64,000 nt of DNA from Alphaproteobacteria bacterium (lineage in GTDB: Bacteria; Pseudomonadota; Alphaproteobacteria; Micropepsales; Micropepsaceae). Where the stretch lies: NCBI GenBank assembly GCA_947474645.1, contig CANJJD010000002.1, positions 38,745 to 102,744 of the forward strand, written 5' to 3'. The notes beneath the pieces were generated by a model. That model saw only the letters and a program-made list of their open reading frames with translations. It was not told the DNA's origin and searched no databases. The position numbers and the translations under genes are program-made. Below, in pieces: positions 31,731-40,799 of this stretch. Positions within the stretch are counted from its first letter, which is position 1, and every line of letters starts with the position of its first letter.

Positions 31731-32870
31731 ATGAAGGTCCTGCACGTCGCGAGCTTTCGCGGCAATATCGGTGACAATGCCAACCATGCCGGTTTCCGGC
31801 CGTGGTTCGAAGCGCTTGCGGGCAAGCCCATCACCTGGACCGAGTTTGAGATCCGCGACGTCTATCGCAAGACCCGCGCCTTTGACGCGTCCTTTGCCGC
31901 CGAGGCCAATGCGGCGGACCTGGTGGTGATCGGCGGCGGCAATTATTTCGAGCTGTGGGTGAAGGACTCGCCCACCGGCACCTCCATTTCCTTGCCCGAT
32001 GACGTGATGGCCGCCATCAAGACCCCACTCTTCATCAATGCTCTTGGGGTGGACGATGCTCAGGGTTACACCGACGAAACCCTGGGGCGGTTCCGCAAAT
32101 TCCTCGGCCGCCTGCTGGCTTCGGATCAGTATCTGGTCAGTGTGCGCAATGACGGCGCCATGGCGGCGCTCAAAGCCCATGCCGGTGATCTGCCGCTGGA
32201 AAAGATTCTGCATCTGCCGGATGGCGGCTTCTTTGCGCCTTATGGTCCGGCGGCCGTTCGGAAAGACGGTCCCCTGGTCGGTATCAACCTGGCCGGCGAC
32301 ATGCTGGAGCAGCGTTTTCCCGGCGAAGGCGCGCACACGCCCGAGACTTTCCTGCAGGAAATGGCGGATAGTTTGGCGGCGCTGTGGCAGGCCAGGCCCG
32401 AGACGCGCTTCATCCTGTTTCCGCACATCTTCCGCGATTTGGCCGTCTATGCCGATCTGCTGGCGCGGTTGCCAGATCAGCTTCGCCGCGACCAGGTGCG
32501 CGTTGCCGCTTATGACTCCGGCCTCGCGGCGGCAGAGACTGCCTTCGGCGAATATGCCGCCTGCGATGCCGTGTTGGGCATGCGCTTTCACGCCAATGTG
32601 GTGCCGATCGGCCGGGGCGTGCCCACCATCGGCCTGTACTGCTACGATCAGGTCAAGCGCCTGTATGACGAGCTGGAAGCCCCGGACGGCATGGTGGATG
32701 TCAGCCGCCCCGGCTTCGCTCCCGCCCTGCAGGCAAAGATAGAAGCCGCTCTGGACAAGCCCAGCGAAGCCCGCGCCGGCATCGGCGCGATGCAGGCGTT
32801 GGTGGGCCGCCAGCGTGCTGCCGCCGCACAACAGATTTCGCCATGGCTCGCCCGCCATGGCTTTTCATGA
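31731..32870 (+). CDS. Polysaccharide pyruvyl transferase family protein
   Basis: 379 residues. It adds ketal pyruvate to sugar hydroxyls using phosphoenolpyruvate. Seen: FRGNIGDNANHAGF at the N-terminus, VVIGGGNYFELW, and GMRFHANVVPIGRGVPTIGL near residue 285, matching the N-terminal GD(N) motif, the GGG loop and the conserved RxH motif of the CsaB/ExoV/WcaK family. The start codon directly follows the stop of the amidotransferase. An uncharged surface glycan could gain negative charge this way; the acceptor is unknown. Confidence 0.82.
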   Translation: MKVLHVASFRGNIGDNANHAGFRPWFEALAGKPITWTEFEIRDVYRKTRAFDASFAAEANAADLVVIGGGNYFELWVKDSPTGTSISLPDDVMAAIKTPLFINALGVDDAQGYTDETLGRFRKFLGRLLASDQYLVSVRNDGAMAALKAHAGDLPLEKILHLPDGGFFAPYGPAAVRKDGPLVGINLAGDMLEQRFPGEGAHTPETFLQEMADSLAALWQARPETRFILFPHIFRDLAVYADLLARLPDQLRRDQVRVAAYDSGLAAAETAFGEYAACDAVLGMRFHANVVPIGRGVPTIGLYCYDQVKRLYDELEAPDGMVDVSRPGFAPALQAKIEAALDKPSEARAGIGAMQALVGRQRAAAAQQISPWLARHGFS

Positions 32871-32890
32871 ATCCAACCGGTCCGAGAACG

Positions 32891-34495
32891 ATGCCTGACG
32901 CGAAGAAGGTGGTTTTCTTTTCTCCTTTTGCCTTTATCTGGCAGCATGCGTTGCCGGAATTTCAGCTCGCCCAGATGCTTCACGGCCAGGGGATAGAGGT
33001 TAAGGTCATCGGTTGCCGGAAATCCTATGCCAGCTTTTGCACGGCCATGGAGTCCATCAAGGTGAGCGTCAATGCCGATGCACCCACCAAGGACAAGGTC
33101 TGCAACGGTTGCATCCGCAACAGTGAGAGACTGAAGCGGGCATTCCCGCGCCTTCCCTTCTCGCCCATCGAAGCCTATGGCGATGATGCGCCGGACACGG
33201 TCATCCATATCCCAAAGACGCCTGAAGCCATTCTCGGCTATGTGCAGGACGGCGTGGAGGTCGGACGGCTCGCGCTCTACGAAACCTTGATCAAGTTCAA
33301 GAAGTTCAACATGGAGTTGAACGCGCTGGAGCGCCAGAATTTCGAGGCGCTATTCCTGAACGCCCTCAAGGTCCTCAAGCAGGCGACCAACGCCCTGCGC
33401 GCGGAAAAGCCCGATGTGGTGGTTTGCTACAGCCCGCAATATGTCATTCCCGGCGTTTTTGCGGCGGTGGCGAAGCGCGAGGGCATCCGCACCATCTTCG
33501 TCGAAGGCAGCGCCAACGATGTTGAGCGCTATTCGCACTTAAGAATGTGGGATTGGGACGTTCATGGCCTGAACCAGCCGGCCCTCAAATATCCTGAAAA
33601 GTATGAGTCCTATGTCTTGACCGACAAGGCCGCGGCGCGGGCCCGGAACCTGATGGCGGTCCGGGAAAACGCTTCCGCCTTTTCCGCCTATACCAGCGCC
33701 GCGAACAACGCCTCGCCTTACGACGTGTTCGGCCTGGACAAGACCAAAAAATACATTCTCATGGCCATGAGCAGCTATGACGAGGTCTATTCCGGCTACA
33801 TCATTCAAAAGCTTCCCGTCGCCCGATTTGAAGGCAAGGTTTTCCGTGACCAGATTCAGTGGCTGAAGGAAACCATCGCCTGGATATCTTCCCGCCCCGA
33901 TCTGCAGTTGGTGGTGCGACCGCACCCCAGGGAAATCGCCAATGCGCGCGAAATGACGGACTCGCCGCATGTCAAGGAATGGACCGCCGTCTTCGAATCC
34001 CTGCCGCCCAATGTGAAGATCGATCATCCCGACCTGAAATTCTCTCTTTATGATCATTTCCCGCACATCAGCGCGTTGGCGACGGGATGGTCCTCCTCCG
34101 GCGTGGAGGCCCTGTCGCAGGGCGTTCCCGTGGTCACCTACGATCAGGACGTGGCGATCTTCCCCAAGTCGATTCACTATTCCGGCGCCTCGAAAGAGGA
34201 ATATTTCGAAAATATCCTCCGGGCGTGCGGGGATACCAACCGCGACCGCAACATCCAGAATGCCACCCGATGGCTGGCCTACACCTCTGAAGTCGGCACC
34301 GTGCAGACGGGCGGCCGCTTCAACGACCGCCTCGGCATCCTCGCCAAGCTGGATGCCCGGCAACGCCTGGGCGAAGGCCTGTCCCGGAGGCTGGATCTGC
34401 TCTTGCCGCCGTCCCGGCGGGATATCAGCCGGGTGCTGGATCTGATTCACGGCAAGGGCTCAAGCCTGTTTGACCTGCCGGAGCGGGCGGCTTGA
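32891..34495 (+). CDS. Capsule polysaccharide biosynthesis-type protein, GC-rich copy
   Basis: 534 residues, paralogue of the gene at 16286 with long identical stretches (FSPFAF, LALYETLIKFKKFN, CYSPQYVIPGVFAAVA, HLRMWDW, MAMSSYDEVYSGY, VVRPHPRE, KFSLYDH, ATGWSSSGVEALSQGVPVVTYD). Likely a GT-B transferase of the capsule-synthesis type. The ATG at 32891 is preferred because it gives the same length and N-terminus as the paralogue; an ATG at 32867 overlapping the previous stop (ATGA) is possible and would add eight residues. Unlike the paralogue, its codon use matches neighbouring genes. Confidence 0.72.
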   Translation: MPDAKKVVFFSPFAFIWQHALPEFQLAQMLHGQGIEVKVIGCRKSYASFCTAMESIKVSVNADAPTKDKVCNGCIRNSERLKRAFPRLPFSPIEAYGDDAPDTVIHIPKTPEAILGYVQDGVEVGRLALYETLIKFKKFNMELNALERQNFEALFLNALKVLKQATNALRAEKPDVVVCYSPQYVIPGVFAAVAKREGIRTIFVEGSANDVERYSHLRMWDWDVHGLNQPALKYPEKYESYVLTDKAAARARNLMAVRENASAFSAYTSAANNASPYDVFGLDKTKKYILMAMSSYDEVYSGYIIQKLPVARFEGKVFRDQIQWLKETIAWISSRPDLQLVVRPHPREIANAREMTDSPHVKEWTAVFESLPPNVKIDHPDLKFSLYDHFPHISALATGWSSSGVEALSQGVPVVTYDQDVAIFPKSIHYSGASKEEYFENILRACGDTNRDRNIQNATRWLAYTSEVGTVQTGGRFNDRLGILAKLDARQRLGEGLSRRLDLLLPPSRRDISRVLDLIHGKGSSLFDLPERAA

Positions 34496-35409
34496 AGCAG
34501 ACAGCCCCCATTGCCCTATTCGCCTACCGGCGGCGCGACCATCTGGACGCGACGGTGCAATCGCTGCTGGGCAATGCCGAGGCGTCCCGCACGGCCCTGA
34601 CGATCTTCTGCGACGGCGCCAAGGGCGACCAGGACCGCGCCGATGTGGCGGCGGTCAAAGCCTATGCCGCACAGGTGACGGGCTTTGCCTCCGTGGAGGT
34701 GGTGGAGCGGCCGCGCAATTACGGCCTGGCCGCCTCCATCATAGACGGTGTCAGCGCCATGCTGGCGCGGCATGAACGCGTCATCGTGGTCGAGGACGAC
34801 CTGTTGGTCTCACCGCATTTCCTCGCCTACATGAATGACGGACTGGAGCGCTATGCCGAGGACGCGCGCATCGCCAGCATCCATGCCTATATCTATCCCC
34901 TGGCGCGGCCGATGCCCGAAACCTTCTTCCTGCGCGGCGCAGATTGCTGGGGCTGGGCCACCTGGCGGCGTGCCTGGGAACATTTCAATCCCGATGGCAA
35001 AGCGCTGCTGGCGCAGCTTCAGGCGCGCGGGCTTACGCGGGATTTCGATTATGGCGGGGTTGCCTCCTTCACCGAAATGCTGGCCAATCAGATCGTCGGC
35101 CACAACAATAGCTGGGCGGTCCGCTGGCATGCCGCCTGTTTTCTGGATGGCCTTCTGACCCTCTATCCCGGCCGCTCGCTGGTCCACAATATCGGCAATG
35201 ACGGCAGCGGCACTCACCGCAGCGACGACGCGGCGGGCCATTTCGGCCACGAGGTGGCGACAACACGGGTCACGGTCGGTCCCATTGTGGTGGAAGAATC
35301 GGCTACAGCCCGCGAGGCAGTAGCCGCATATTTTCGCCGCGCCCGCCCGGGCGGACTTCAGCGCGGTATCTCCAAGCTCAAGCAATTGCTTAAGGCGGGC
35401 CGGGCATGA
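34492..35409 (+). CDS. Glycosyltransferase, GT2/GNT-I-like fold
   Basis: 305 residues. The GT-A fold is indicated by the start PIALFAYRRRDHLDATVQSLL, NYGLAASIIDGV and the acidic VIVVEDDLLVSPHFL (metal/nucleotide-sugar site), then WGWATWRRAW, typical of the glycosyltransferase group related to N-acetylglucosaminyltransferase I in O-antigen loci. The start is TTG, overlapping the stop of the capsule-type gene (TTGA). Probably adds one sugar of the repeating unit; donor unknown. Confidence 0.8.
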   Translation: MKQTAPIALFAYRRRDHLDATVQSLLGNAEASRTALTIFCDGAKGDQDRADVAAVKAYAAQVTGFASVEVVERPRNYGLAASIIDGVSAMLARHERVIVVEDDLLVSPHFLAYMNDGLERYAEDARIASIHAYIYPLARPMPETFFLRGADCWGWATWRRAWEHFNPDGKALLAQLQARGLTRDFDYGGVASFTEMLANQIVGHNNSWAVRWHAACFLDGLLTLYPGRSLVHNIGNDGSGTHRSDDAAGHFGHEVATTRVTVGPIVVEESATAREAVAAYFRRARPGGLQRGISKLKQLLKAGRA

Positions 35410-36194
35410 ACCCTTATCGTCTGGCGCGGCGCGCCGTGGGTCGCGCCTTGCGTGCCCTGCCCTGGACGCGCCGCATGCTGGTGGCGTCCTGCGATTACCG
35501 CATCATTACGGAAGCCCAGGCTCGCGCCCATCGCGGCGGCGGCTGGCATTTTGCCTCGACCGTGCGGCGCCAGGAACAGGCGTATGACCTGCTGCTCGCT
35601 GAGATGCATGCCGGCCATCCGCGCAATGATTTGACTGTAGCGGCGCAAAGCGTGGATGCGCTGGCCCTCGCCGCCCCCACCCTGCTGGAGATCGGCTGCG
35701 GCAGCGGTTATTACGTCGAAGTGTTCGAAGCGTTATGCCGGTCCAAGGTGTGCTATACCGGGCTGGACTATTCCCCCGCCATGATCGAACGCGCCAAGGG
35801 CCGTTATCCGCAGGCCCACTTCGTTACCGGCGACGCCACAAAGCTCGATTTTCCCGATAAGGCTTTTGATATCGTCTTCAACGGCGTCAGCCTGATGCAC
35901 ATCCTGGATTTCGAGCGGGCCATAACGGAAGCGGCGCGCGTTGCCGCGCATGGCGTGATTTTCCATTCCGTGCCGCTGCTGGAACGGCGCCCGACCGCCT
36001 ACCTGACCAAATATGCCTATGGCGCCCCAGTGGTGGAGATCATCTTCAACCGCGCCCACCTGCTGGACATGTTCGCCAAAGCCGGGCTGGTGGTGCAGCA
36101 AAGCTGGTTCTCGGAAGACTATGATGTGGCCGCCGTGACAGGCGAGACGTCGCGGGCCGAAACATTCCTGTGCCGCCCGGCAGACAAGAGATAA
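35406..36194 (+). CDS. SAM-dependent methyltransferase (Methyltransf_11/25 type)
   Basis: 262 residues. Motif I LLEIGCGSGYYVEVFEAL (about residue 96), YTGLDYSPAMIERAKGRYP, FVTGDATKLDFPDKAFDIVFNGVSLMHILD and AARVAAHGVIFHSVP define a canonical class I methyltransferase. The N-terminal 80 residues are basic and may bind membrane or glycan. Coupled upstream by ATGA and followed two bases later by the Gfo/Idh gene. Target may be a deoxy-sugar of the same operon. Confidence 0.8.
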   Translation: MNPYRLARRAVGRALRALPWTRRMLVASCDYRIITEAQARAHRGGGWHFASTVRRQEQAYDLLLAEMHAGHPRNDLTVAAQSVDALALAAPTLLEIGCGSGYYVEVFEALCRSKVCYTGLDYSPAMIERAKGRYPQAHFVTGDATKLDFPDKAFDIVFNGVSLMHILDFERAITEAARVAAHGVIFHSVPLLERRPTAYLTKYAYGAPVVEIIFNRAHLLDMFAKAGLVVQQSWFSEDYDVAAVTGETSRAETFLCRPADKR

Positions 36195-36196
36195 AC

Positions 36197-37147
36197 ATGC
36201 GCGCCCTGATCATCGGCCTGGGTTCCATTGCGCAGCGCCGCGTGTTGCCGGCACTCGCCTCCCTGCCCGGCATCGCCGCCATCGACATCGCCAGCCGCAG
36301 CAAACCGGCGCCGGCCGCCTGGCCCAAGCAGGGTGCCTTCTTCCGCGATTATGCCGAGGCACTGGAAAAGTCGGCTGCGGAGCTGGTCTATATTTCCCTG
36401 CCCAATGCCGATCATGTGGAATGGATCGAAGCGGCCTTGGCCGCGGGCAAGCATGTGGTGGTGGACAAGCCCGCCACCCTGTCGCTGGAAACCGCGCGCG
36501 CCGTGTGCGACAGCGCCGCCCGGCGCAAGCTGCTGCTGGCCGAAGCCACGGTGTTTTCCTGGCACGCCCAGTTTGCACCCTTGGCTAGCTTCTTCGACGA
36601 ATTCGGTCCGCTGACCCATGTTTCGGCCCAGTTCATCATCCCGCCCTTGCCGGCGGAGAATTTCCGCAACTTCGCCAAAGCCGGCGGCGGGTGCCTGGCC
36701 GATATGGGCCCCTATGCCGCCGCCATCGGGCGGTTGCTGGGCGGCGGCGCGCCGCTGGAGTTGCACGCGGTCGCCGCGCCCGCCGACCCGAAGCTGGACG
36801 TGGATATCGGTTTTTCCTTCGTCGCCCGTTATGCCAGCGGCCTGCAATATGCCGGGCAGTTCAGCTTTGAAAGCGAATACCAGAACCGGCTGACCGTGGT
36901 GGGCAACCGCGGCTCCATCGCGGTGGAGCGCATCTTCAGCCCGCCGCCGGACCAGGATTTGGTCTGGCACGTCCGCCGCAACAACCAGGCCGGCGAGGAA
37001 AAGCGTCCCGCCTCCGACGGCTTTGCCCTGTTCCTGGCCGCGGTATTGAACGCCATCGCCTCTGGTCGCCATGACCGTTTCGCCCAAGATCTTCTTGCCG
37101 ACGCCGCATTCCGCGACCGCATCGCCCATCAGGACAAGACACAATGA
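36197..37147 (+). CDS. Gfo/Idh/MocA oxidoreductase, possible NDP-sugar 3-ketoreductase
   Basis: 316 residues. Rossmann start ALIIGLGSIAQRRVLPAL and the catalytic lysine motif HVVVDKPATLS (near residue 93), with DMGPYAAAIGRLLGG in the C-terminal domain. Known: Gfo/Idh-type 3-ketoreductases such as KijD10 act after 2,3-dehydratases in 2,6-dideoxysugar pathways. Here it overlaps the aminotransferase (ATGA), which overlaps the 2,3-dehydratase, so this role is inferred. The first nine codons of the longer open frame fall in the preceding gene and are excluded. Confidence 0.78.
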   Translation: MRALIIGLGSIAQRRVLPALASLPGIAAIDIASRSKPAPAAWPKQGAFFRDYAEALEKSAAELVYISLPNADHVEWIEAALAAGKHVVVDKPATLSLETARAVCDSAARRKLLLAEATVFSWHAQFAPLASFFDEFGPLTHVSAQFIIPPLPAENFRNFAKAGGGCLADMGPYAAAIGRLLGGGAPLELHAVAAPADPKLDVDIGFSFVARYASGLQYAGQFSFESEYQNRLTVVGNRGSIAVERIFSPPPDQDLVWHVRRNNQAGEEKRPASDGFALFLAAVLNAIASGRHDRFAQDLLADAAFRDRIAHQDKTQ

Positions 37148-38253
37148 CCACCAAGCCCATTCCCGTCTGGAGCTATGAGGATGAATATCGCGAGCACCGC
37201 GATGCCATCCTGGGCGCTTGCGACCGTGTGTTCAAATCCAACCGGCTGATCTTCGGCGAGGAAGGCAAGGCCTTTGAAGCCGAGATGGCGGCCGCGCACA
37301 GCATGACCGGCGGCGTCGGCGTCAACAGCGGCACCGACGCGCTGGAGATCGCGCTCAGGGCGCTGGGCGTGGAAGCCGGCGACGAAGTGATCACCGTGCC
37401 CAATACCGCCGTGCCCACGGTCTCGGCCATCGGCGCGACGGGCGCGCGGCCGGTGTTCGTGGATGTGCGCACCGATAATTTCCTGATGGATGTCGGCAAG
37501 CTGGAAGCGGCGATCACGCCCAAAACCAAGGCCATCATTCCGGTGCATCTCTACGGCCAGTGCGTCGACATGGATTCGCTGCTGGAGATCGCCAAAAGGC
37601 ATGGCCTGAAAGTCCTGGAGGACGTGGCCCAGGCACAAGGCGCCTTCTACAAGGATCGCCCCGCCGGCTCGATGGGTGACGCCAGCGCCTGGTCCTTCTA
37701 TCCCACCAAGGTGCTGGGCGGTTATGGCGATGGTGGGCTGATCCTGGCGCGCGATGAAGCGGTGCTGGCGCTGGCCCGTTCGCTTCGCTTCTACGGCATG
37801 GAAGGCACCTATTATTCCGAACGCCAGGGCCGCAACTCCCGCCTGGACGAGGTGCAGGCCGCCATCCTGCGCTACAAGCTGCCGCTGGTGGCGCCTTGGG
37901 TGGAGCGCCGCCGCCAGATCGCGGCGCGCTATCACGCCGAACTGGGCAACGCCGTCGGCCTGCCCCAGGAAGCCGAATATGGCCGCCATGCCTGGTATGT
38001 CTTCGTGGCCGAACATGACGACCGCGACGGCATGATCAAGCGGCTGGGCGAGCGCGGCATCCTCTGCAACATCTCCTATCCCTGGCCGATCCATGTCCAA
38101 CGCGGCTATGCCTATCTCGGCTATGAAGAAGGCGACTTCCCGGTGGCGGAAGCCAAGGCCAAGCGCATCTTCTCCCTGCCCATGTACCCCTATCTCAGCG
38201 ACGAACAGGTCGGGCGGGTGATCGCCGCCATCAAGGAGGCCAGCCGTGGCTGA
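37144..38253 (+). CDS. DegT/DnrJ/EryC1 sugar aminotransferase (3-ketosugar type)
   Basis: 369 residues. PLP-dependent fold: VGVNSGTDALEIALRALG, DEVITVPNTAVPTVSAI, the Asp region EDVAQAQGAFY and the internal-aldimine lysine in SFYPTKVLGGYGDGG, then NSRLDEVQAAIL. The opening PVWSYEDEYREHRDAIL is like NDP-3-keto-6-deoxyhexose aminotransferases (DesV/FdtB/TylB). It would install an amino group at C3 of a deoxysugar. It is in a tight three-gene set with a 3-ketoreductase-like gene and a 2,3-dehydratase. Confidence 0.82.
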   Translation: MTTKPIPVWSYEDEYREHRDAILGACDRVFKSNRLIFGEEGKAFEAEMAAAHSMTGGVGVNSGTDALEIALRALGVEAGDEVITVPNTAVPTVSAIGATGARPVFVDVRTDNFLMDVGKLEAAITPKTKAIIPVHLYGQCVDMDSLLEIAKRHGLKVLEDVAQAQGAFYKDRPAGSMGDASAWSFYPTKVLGGYGDGGLILARDEAVLALARSLRFYGMEGTYYSERQGRNSRLDEVQAAILRYKLPLVAPWVERRRQIAARYHAELGNAVGLPQEAEYGRHAWYVFVAEHDDRDGMIKRLGERGILCNISYPWPIHVQRGYAYLGYEEGDFPVAEAKAKRIFSLPMYPYLSDEQVGRVIAAIKEASRG

Positions 38254-38944
38254 ACGTCAGCATCTGGACTGGTTTCGGACCCGCCTGGCCGCCAGCCGGG
38301 CGAAAGAACCCGTCGATCCGGCGCCGATCCTGGCCTGGCGCGACAAGCTGCGCGCCAGCGTGCAGTTCCACGCCAAGCTGATTCCGGTCAACGAAATCCG
38401 CAAATGGAAGGCCGATAGCGGCGGCAATATCCGCCATGAATCGGGCCTGTTCTTCGGCGTCGAAGGCGTGCGGGTGGAAGCCGGCACGGTGCGCGAGGTC
38501 AGCGGCTGGGACCAGCCCATCCTCACCCAGGTCGAAGGCGGCTTGCTGGTGCTGGTGGCGCGCGAGACCGAAAAAGACGGCGTGCAGTTCCTGCTCCAGG
38601 CCAAGGCCGAGCCGGGCAATATCGGAATCCTGCAACTGGTACCTAGCATGCAGGCGACCTGGTCGAACCTGAAGCGCGCCCATCAGGGCCGCAACCCGCC
38701 CCTCACCGAAGTGATGAATGCCGAGCGCGGCATCCGCTGGGTCTATCGCGCCGAGCACAATGAGGAAGGCGGCCGCTTCTGGCAGAAATCCAACGAGAAC
38801 GTCATCGTTTTCGTGGAAGACGAAAGCATCATCACCAGCGACCTCACCATGTTCACCTGGGCCAGCCTGTCGCAGATCCGTGAACTGGCGCTGGTGGACA
38901 ATGTGCTGAGCACCTTCGTCAAGGCGATCATCGCCCCGCTTTAG
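38246..38944 (+). CDS. NDP-hexose 2,3-dehydratase family protein, half-length
   Basis: 232 residues. Segments HAKLIPVNEIRKWKADSGGNIRHESGLFF, VEGVRV, GWDQPILTQVEGGLLVLVAR and LLQAKAEPGNIGILQLVPSMQATWSNL match the repeat unit of the EvaA/TylCVI-type 2,3-dehydratases that start 2-deoxygenation of dTDP-4-keto-6-deoxyglucose. Those proteins usually carry two homologous halves (about 450-480 residues); this has one. GTG start with AAGGAGG six bases upstream, overlapping the aminotransferase end by eight bases. Supports a 2,3,6-trideoxy- or 2,6-dideoxyhexose product. Its 3' end overlaps the convergent glycosyltransferase by four bases. Confidence 0.78.
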   Translation: MAERQHLDWFRTRLAASRAKEPVDPAPILAWRDKLRASVQFHAKLIPVNEIRKWKADSGGNIRHESGLFFGVEGVRVEAGTVREVSGWDQPILTQVEGGLLVLVARETEKDGVQFLLQAKAEPGNIGILQLVPSMQATWSNLKRAHQGRNPPLTEVMNAERGIRWVYRAEHNEEGGRFWQKSNENVIVFVEDESIITSDLTMFTWASLSQIRELALVDNVLSTFVKAIIAPL

Positions 38945-39924
38945 CATTCGATGACAAAGTCCCGGTAGCGCAGGATTTTCACCAGCGCCTTGAGGCGCGA
39001 TGTACGCGAGCCGGGCGCGGTATGGGGCCGCTGCAACAGCGGCGACGGACCAATCCCCACCGAGGCGCCCAGCGCCGCGCCGCGCTGCAGGGCGCGGATA
39101 TAGGGCCGGTAGAGACGCCTCGCCAGAAACCCCCGATACGGCTGGCCGTTGTCGCGATGCTGGGTGCGCCAGACAAAGCGCAGCAGCTTCTTGAAACCGT
39201 GGAAGTGGAAGAAAATCAGCGGTTGGCCATCCACCGTAAGGCCGTCACGCGTCTCCGCCAGTTGGTGACTGGCCAGGTTCCACGGCGCCAGGTTGGCGCC
39301 GGGATGATCCAGCACCAAAACTTTCCCGAACATTTGCGGCATCCGGTCCAGATATTTCTGGTCGGCGAAACGGTCGTCTTCCAGACGGTCGTAACACCAT
39401 TCCAGGCAGCGATCGCGCCACCAGGCCAGGCACGCCAGCCCGTCCGCATCGCGCCGGAAACTCACCCAGCCCACATTGAAGCGGCCAAAGACCACCTGCG
39501 CCTTCACCGCAGGGGCGAAGCGGTGTTCGATCAAGAGGCTCGAATAACCCGCGAAACGTGCATAGATCGGCGCCGGATCGGCAAAAAAGAACAGGTCGCT
39601 GTCCAGATAGCTGATGACCTCGATGCTGGAATCCTGTTTCAGTATCCAGTCCATCAGCGACGGGGTGCAGGTGAAATAATACTCCACCACCGAGCGGTTG
39701 GCCTTGGCCTCGGCCAGCGCCGCGTTGTCCGCCTCGAAATCCGCCAGCGCCACCGGTACCACCCCGGGCAGCGCCAGTTTCACCAGCGCCGCATGGCATT
39801 CCTCGCTCAGGCACAACACCCACAGCCGCGCGCCCGGACAATGCGCCATCAGCGATTCATAGAGCGCCATGCCGCGCGGGAAATAGCGGTGGTCGAAATA
39901 GGTGCAGAAATCGCGACGTTCCAC
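38941..39924 (-). CDS. Glycosyltransferase-like protein (GT-A, DxD motif)
   Basis: 327 residues. The N-terminus FCTYFDHRYFPRGMALYESL and the acidic VISYLDSDLFFFADP near residue 105 fit a GT8-like or related nucleotide-diphospho-sugar transferase fold with a DSD metal site. FNVGWVSFRRD, FADQKYLDRMP and PLIFFHFHGFKK resemble uncharacterised family members found in glycan loci. The C-terminal 60 residues are basic. Downstream of rmlA (two-base gap) on the same strand, so it may use the dTDP-sugar made by the operon. Confidence 0.72.
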   Translation of the reverse strand: MERRDFCTYFDHRYFPRGMALYESLMAHCPGARLWVLCLSEECHAALVKLALPGVVPVALADFEADNAALAEAKANRSVVEYYFTCTPSLMDWILKQDSSIEVISYLDSDLFFFADPAPIYARFAGYSSLLIEHRFAPAVKAQVVFGRFNVGWVSFRRDADGLACLAWWRDRCLEWCYDRLEDDRFADQKYLDRMPQMFGKVLVLDHPGANLAPWNLASHQLAETRDGLTVDGQPLIFFHFHGFKKLLRFVWRTQHRDNGQPYRGFLARRLYRPYIRALQRGAALGASVGIGPSPLLQRPHTAPGSRTSRLKALVKILRYRDFVIEC

Positions 39925-39926
39925 CG

Positions 39927-40799
39927 CTAGCGCGCCTCGGCGGCGATCCGCAACAGATACTGGCCGTAAGGGCTCTTGGCCAAAGGCGTGGCCAGCGCGG
40001 TCAAAGCGGCGGCATCAATATAACCCTGGCGGAAGGCAATCTCCTCCGGCACCGCGATCTTGAAGCCCTGGCGGCTTTCGATCACATGCACAAACTCGGA
40101 CGCCTGCAACAAGCTTTCATGGGTGCCGGTGTCCAGCCAGGCGATGCCGCGGCCCAGCCGCTGCACCGTCAGCTTGCCGCGCTCCAGATAGACCTTGTTG
40201 ACGTCGGTGATCTCCAGCTCGCCACGCGGCGACGGCTTGAGCTTGGCGGCAATGTCCAGCACGTCATTGTCGTAGAAATATAGCCCGGTCACGGCGTGCT
40301 TGGACTTTGGCTTGGCGGGCTTTTCCTCCAGTGAAATGGCGCGGCCGTCCGGCCCGAACTCCACCACGCCATAGCGCTCCGGATCATTAACCTGATAGCC
40401 GAACACCGTGGCGCCCTCTTTCAGGGCGGCCGCCTTGCGCAGCAGTTCGGGGATGCTTTCGCCGAAGAAGATGTTGTCGCCCAGGATCAAACAGACCGAA
40501 TCCTTGCCCACAAACTCGCGCCCGATGATGAAGGCCTGGGCCAACCCGTCCGGCGAAGGCTGCGGGGCATAGGAAATCTTCATGCCCCAGGCCTTGCCGT
40601 CCCCCAGCAGGGCGCGAAAGCGCGGCACATCGTCGGGACAGGTGATGATCAGGACATCGCGGATGCCCGCCAGCATCAGGGTAGACAGCGGGTAATAGAT
40701 CATCGGCTTGTCATAGACCGGCAGCAACTGCTTGTTGACCGCATGGGTGACCGGATAGAGCCGGGTGCCGGAGCCGCCGGCCAGGATGATGCCCTTCAT
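39927..40799 (-). CDS. rmlA: Glucose-1-phosphate thymidylyltransferase
   Basis: 290 residues, standard length. Makes dTDP-glucose from glucose 1-phosphate and dTTP. Seen: [36 protein letters not shown] (signature loop and sugar-binding Lys), [12 protein letters not shown], and [13 protein letters not shown]. The open frame extends to 40880 but the ATG at 40799 overlaps the rmlB stop (ATGA) and begins at the conserved strand. First committed step for the dTDP-sugar branch; rmlC and rmlD are not in the window. Confidence 0.92.
   Translation of the reverse strand: MKGIILAGGSGTRLYPVTHAVNKQLLPVYDKPMIYYPLSTLMLAGIRDVLIITCPDDVPRFRALLGDGKAWGMKISYAPQPSPDGLAQAFIIGREFVGKDSVCLILGDNIFFGESIPELLRKAAALKEGATVFGYQVNDPERYGVVEFGPDGRAISLEEKPAKPKSKHAVTGLYFYDNDVLDIAAKLKPSPRGELEITDVNKVYLERGKLTVQRLGRGIAWLDTGTHESLLQASEFVHVIESRQGFKIAVPEEIAFRQGYIDAAALTALATPLAKSPYGQYLLRIAAEAR

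Noticed and set aside
31278..32858. 526-codon minus-strand open frame opposite the amidotransferase and pyruvyltransferase
   Set aside because: Shadow of two well-supported plus-strand genes; low-complexity, no motifs. The same applies to antisense frames at 27745-29061, 13397-14722 and 21345-22562.
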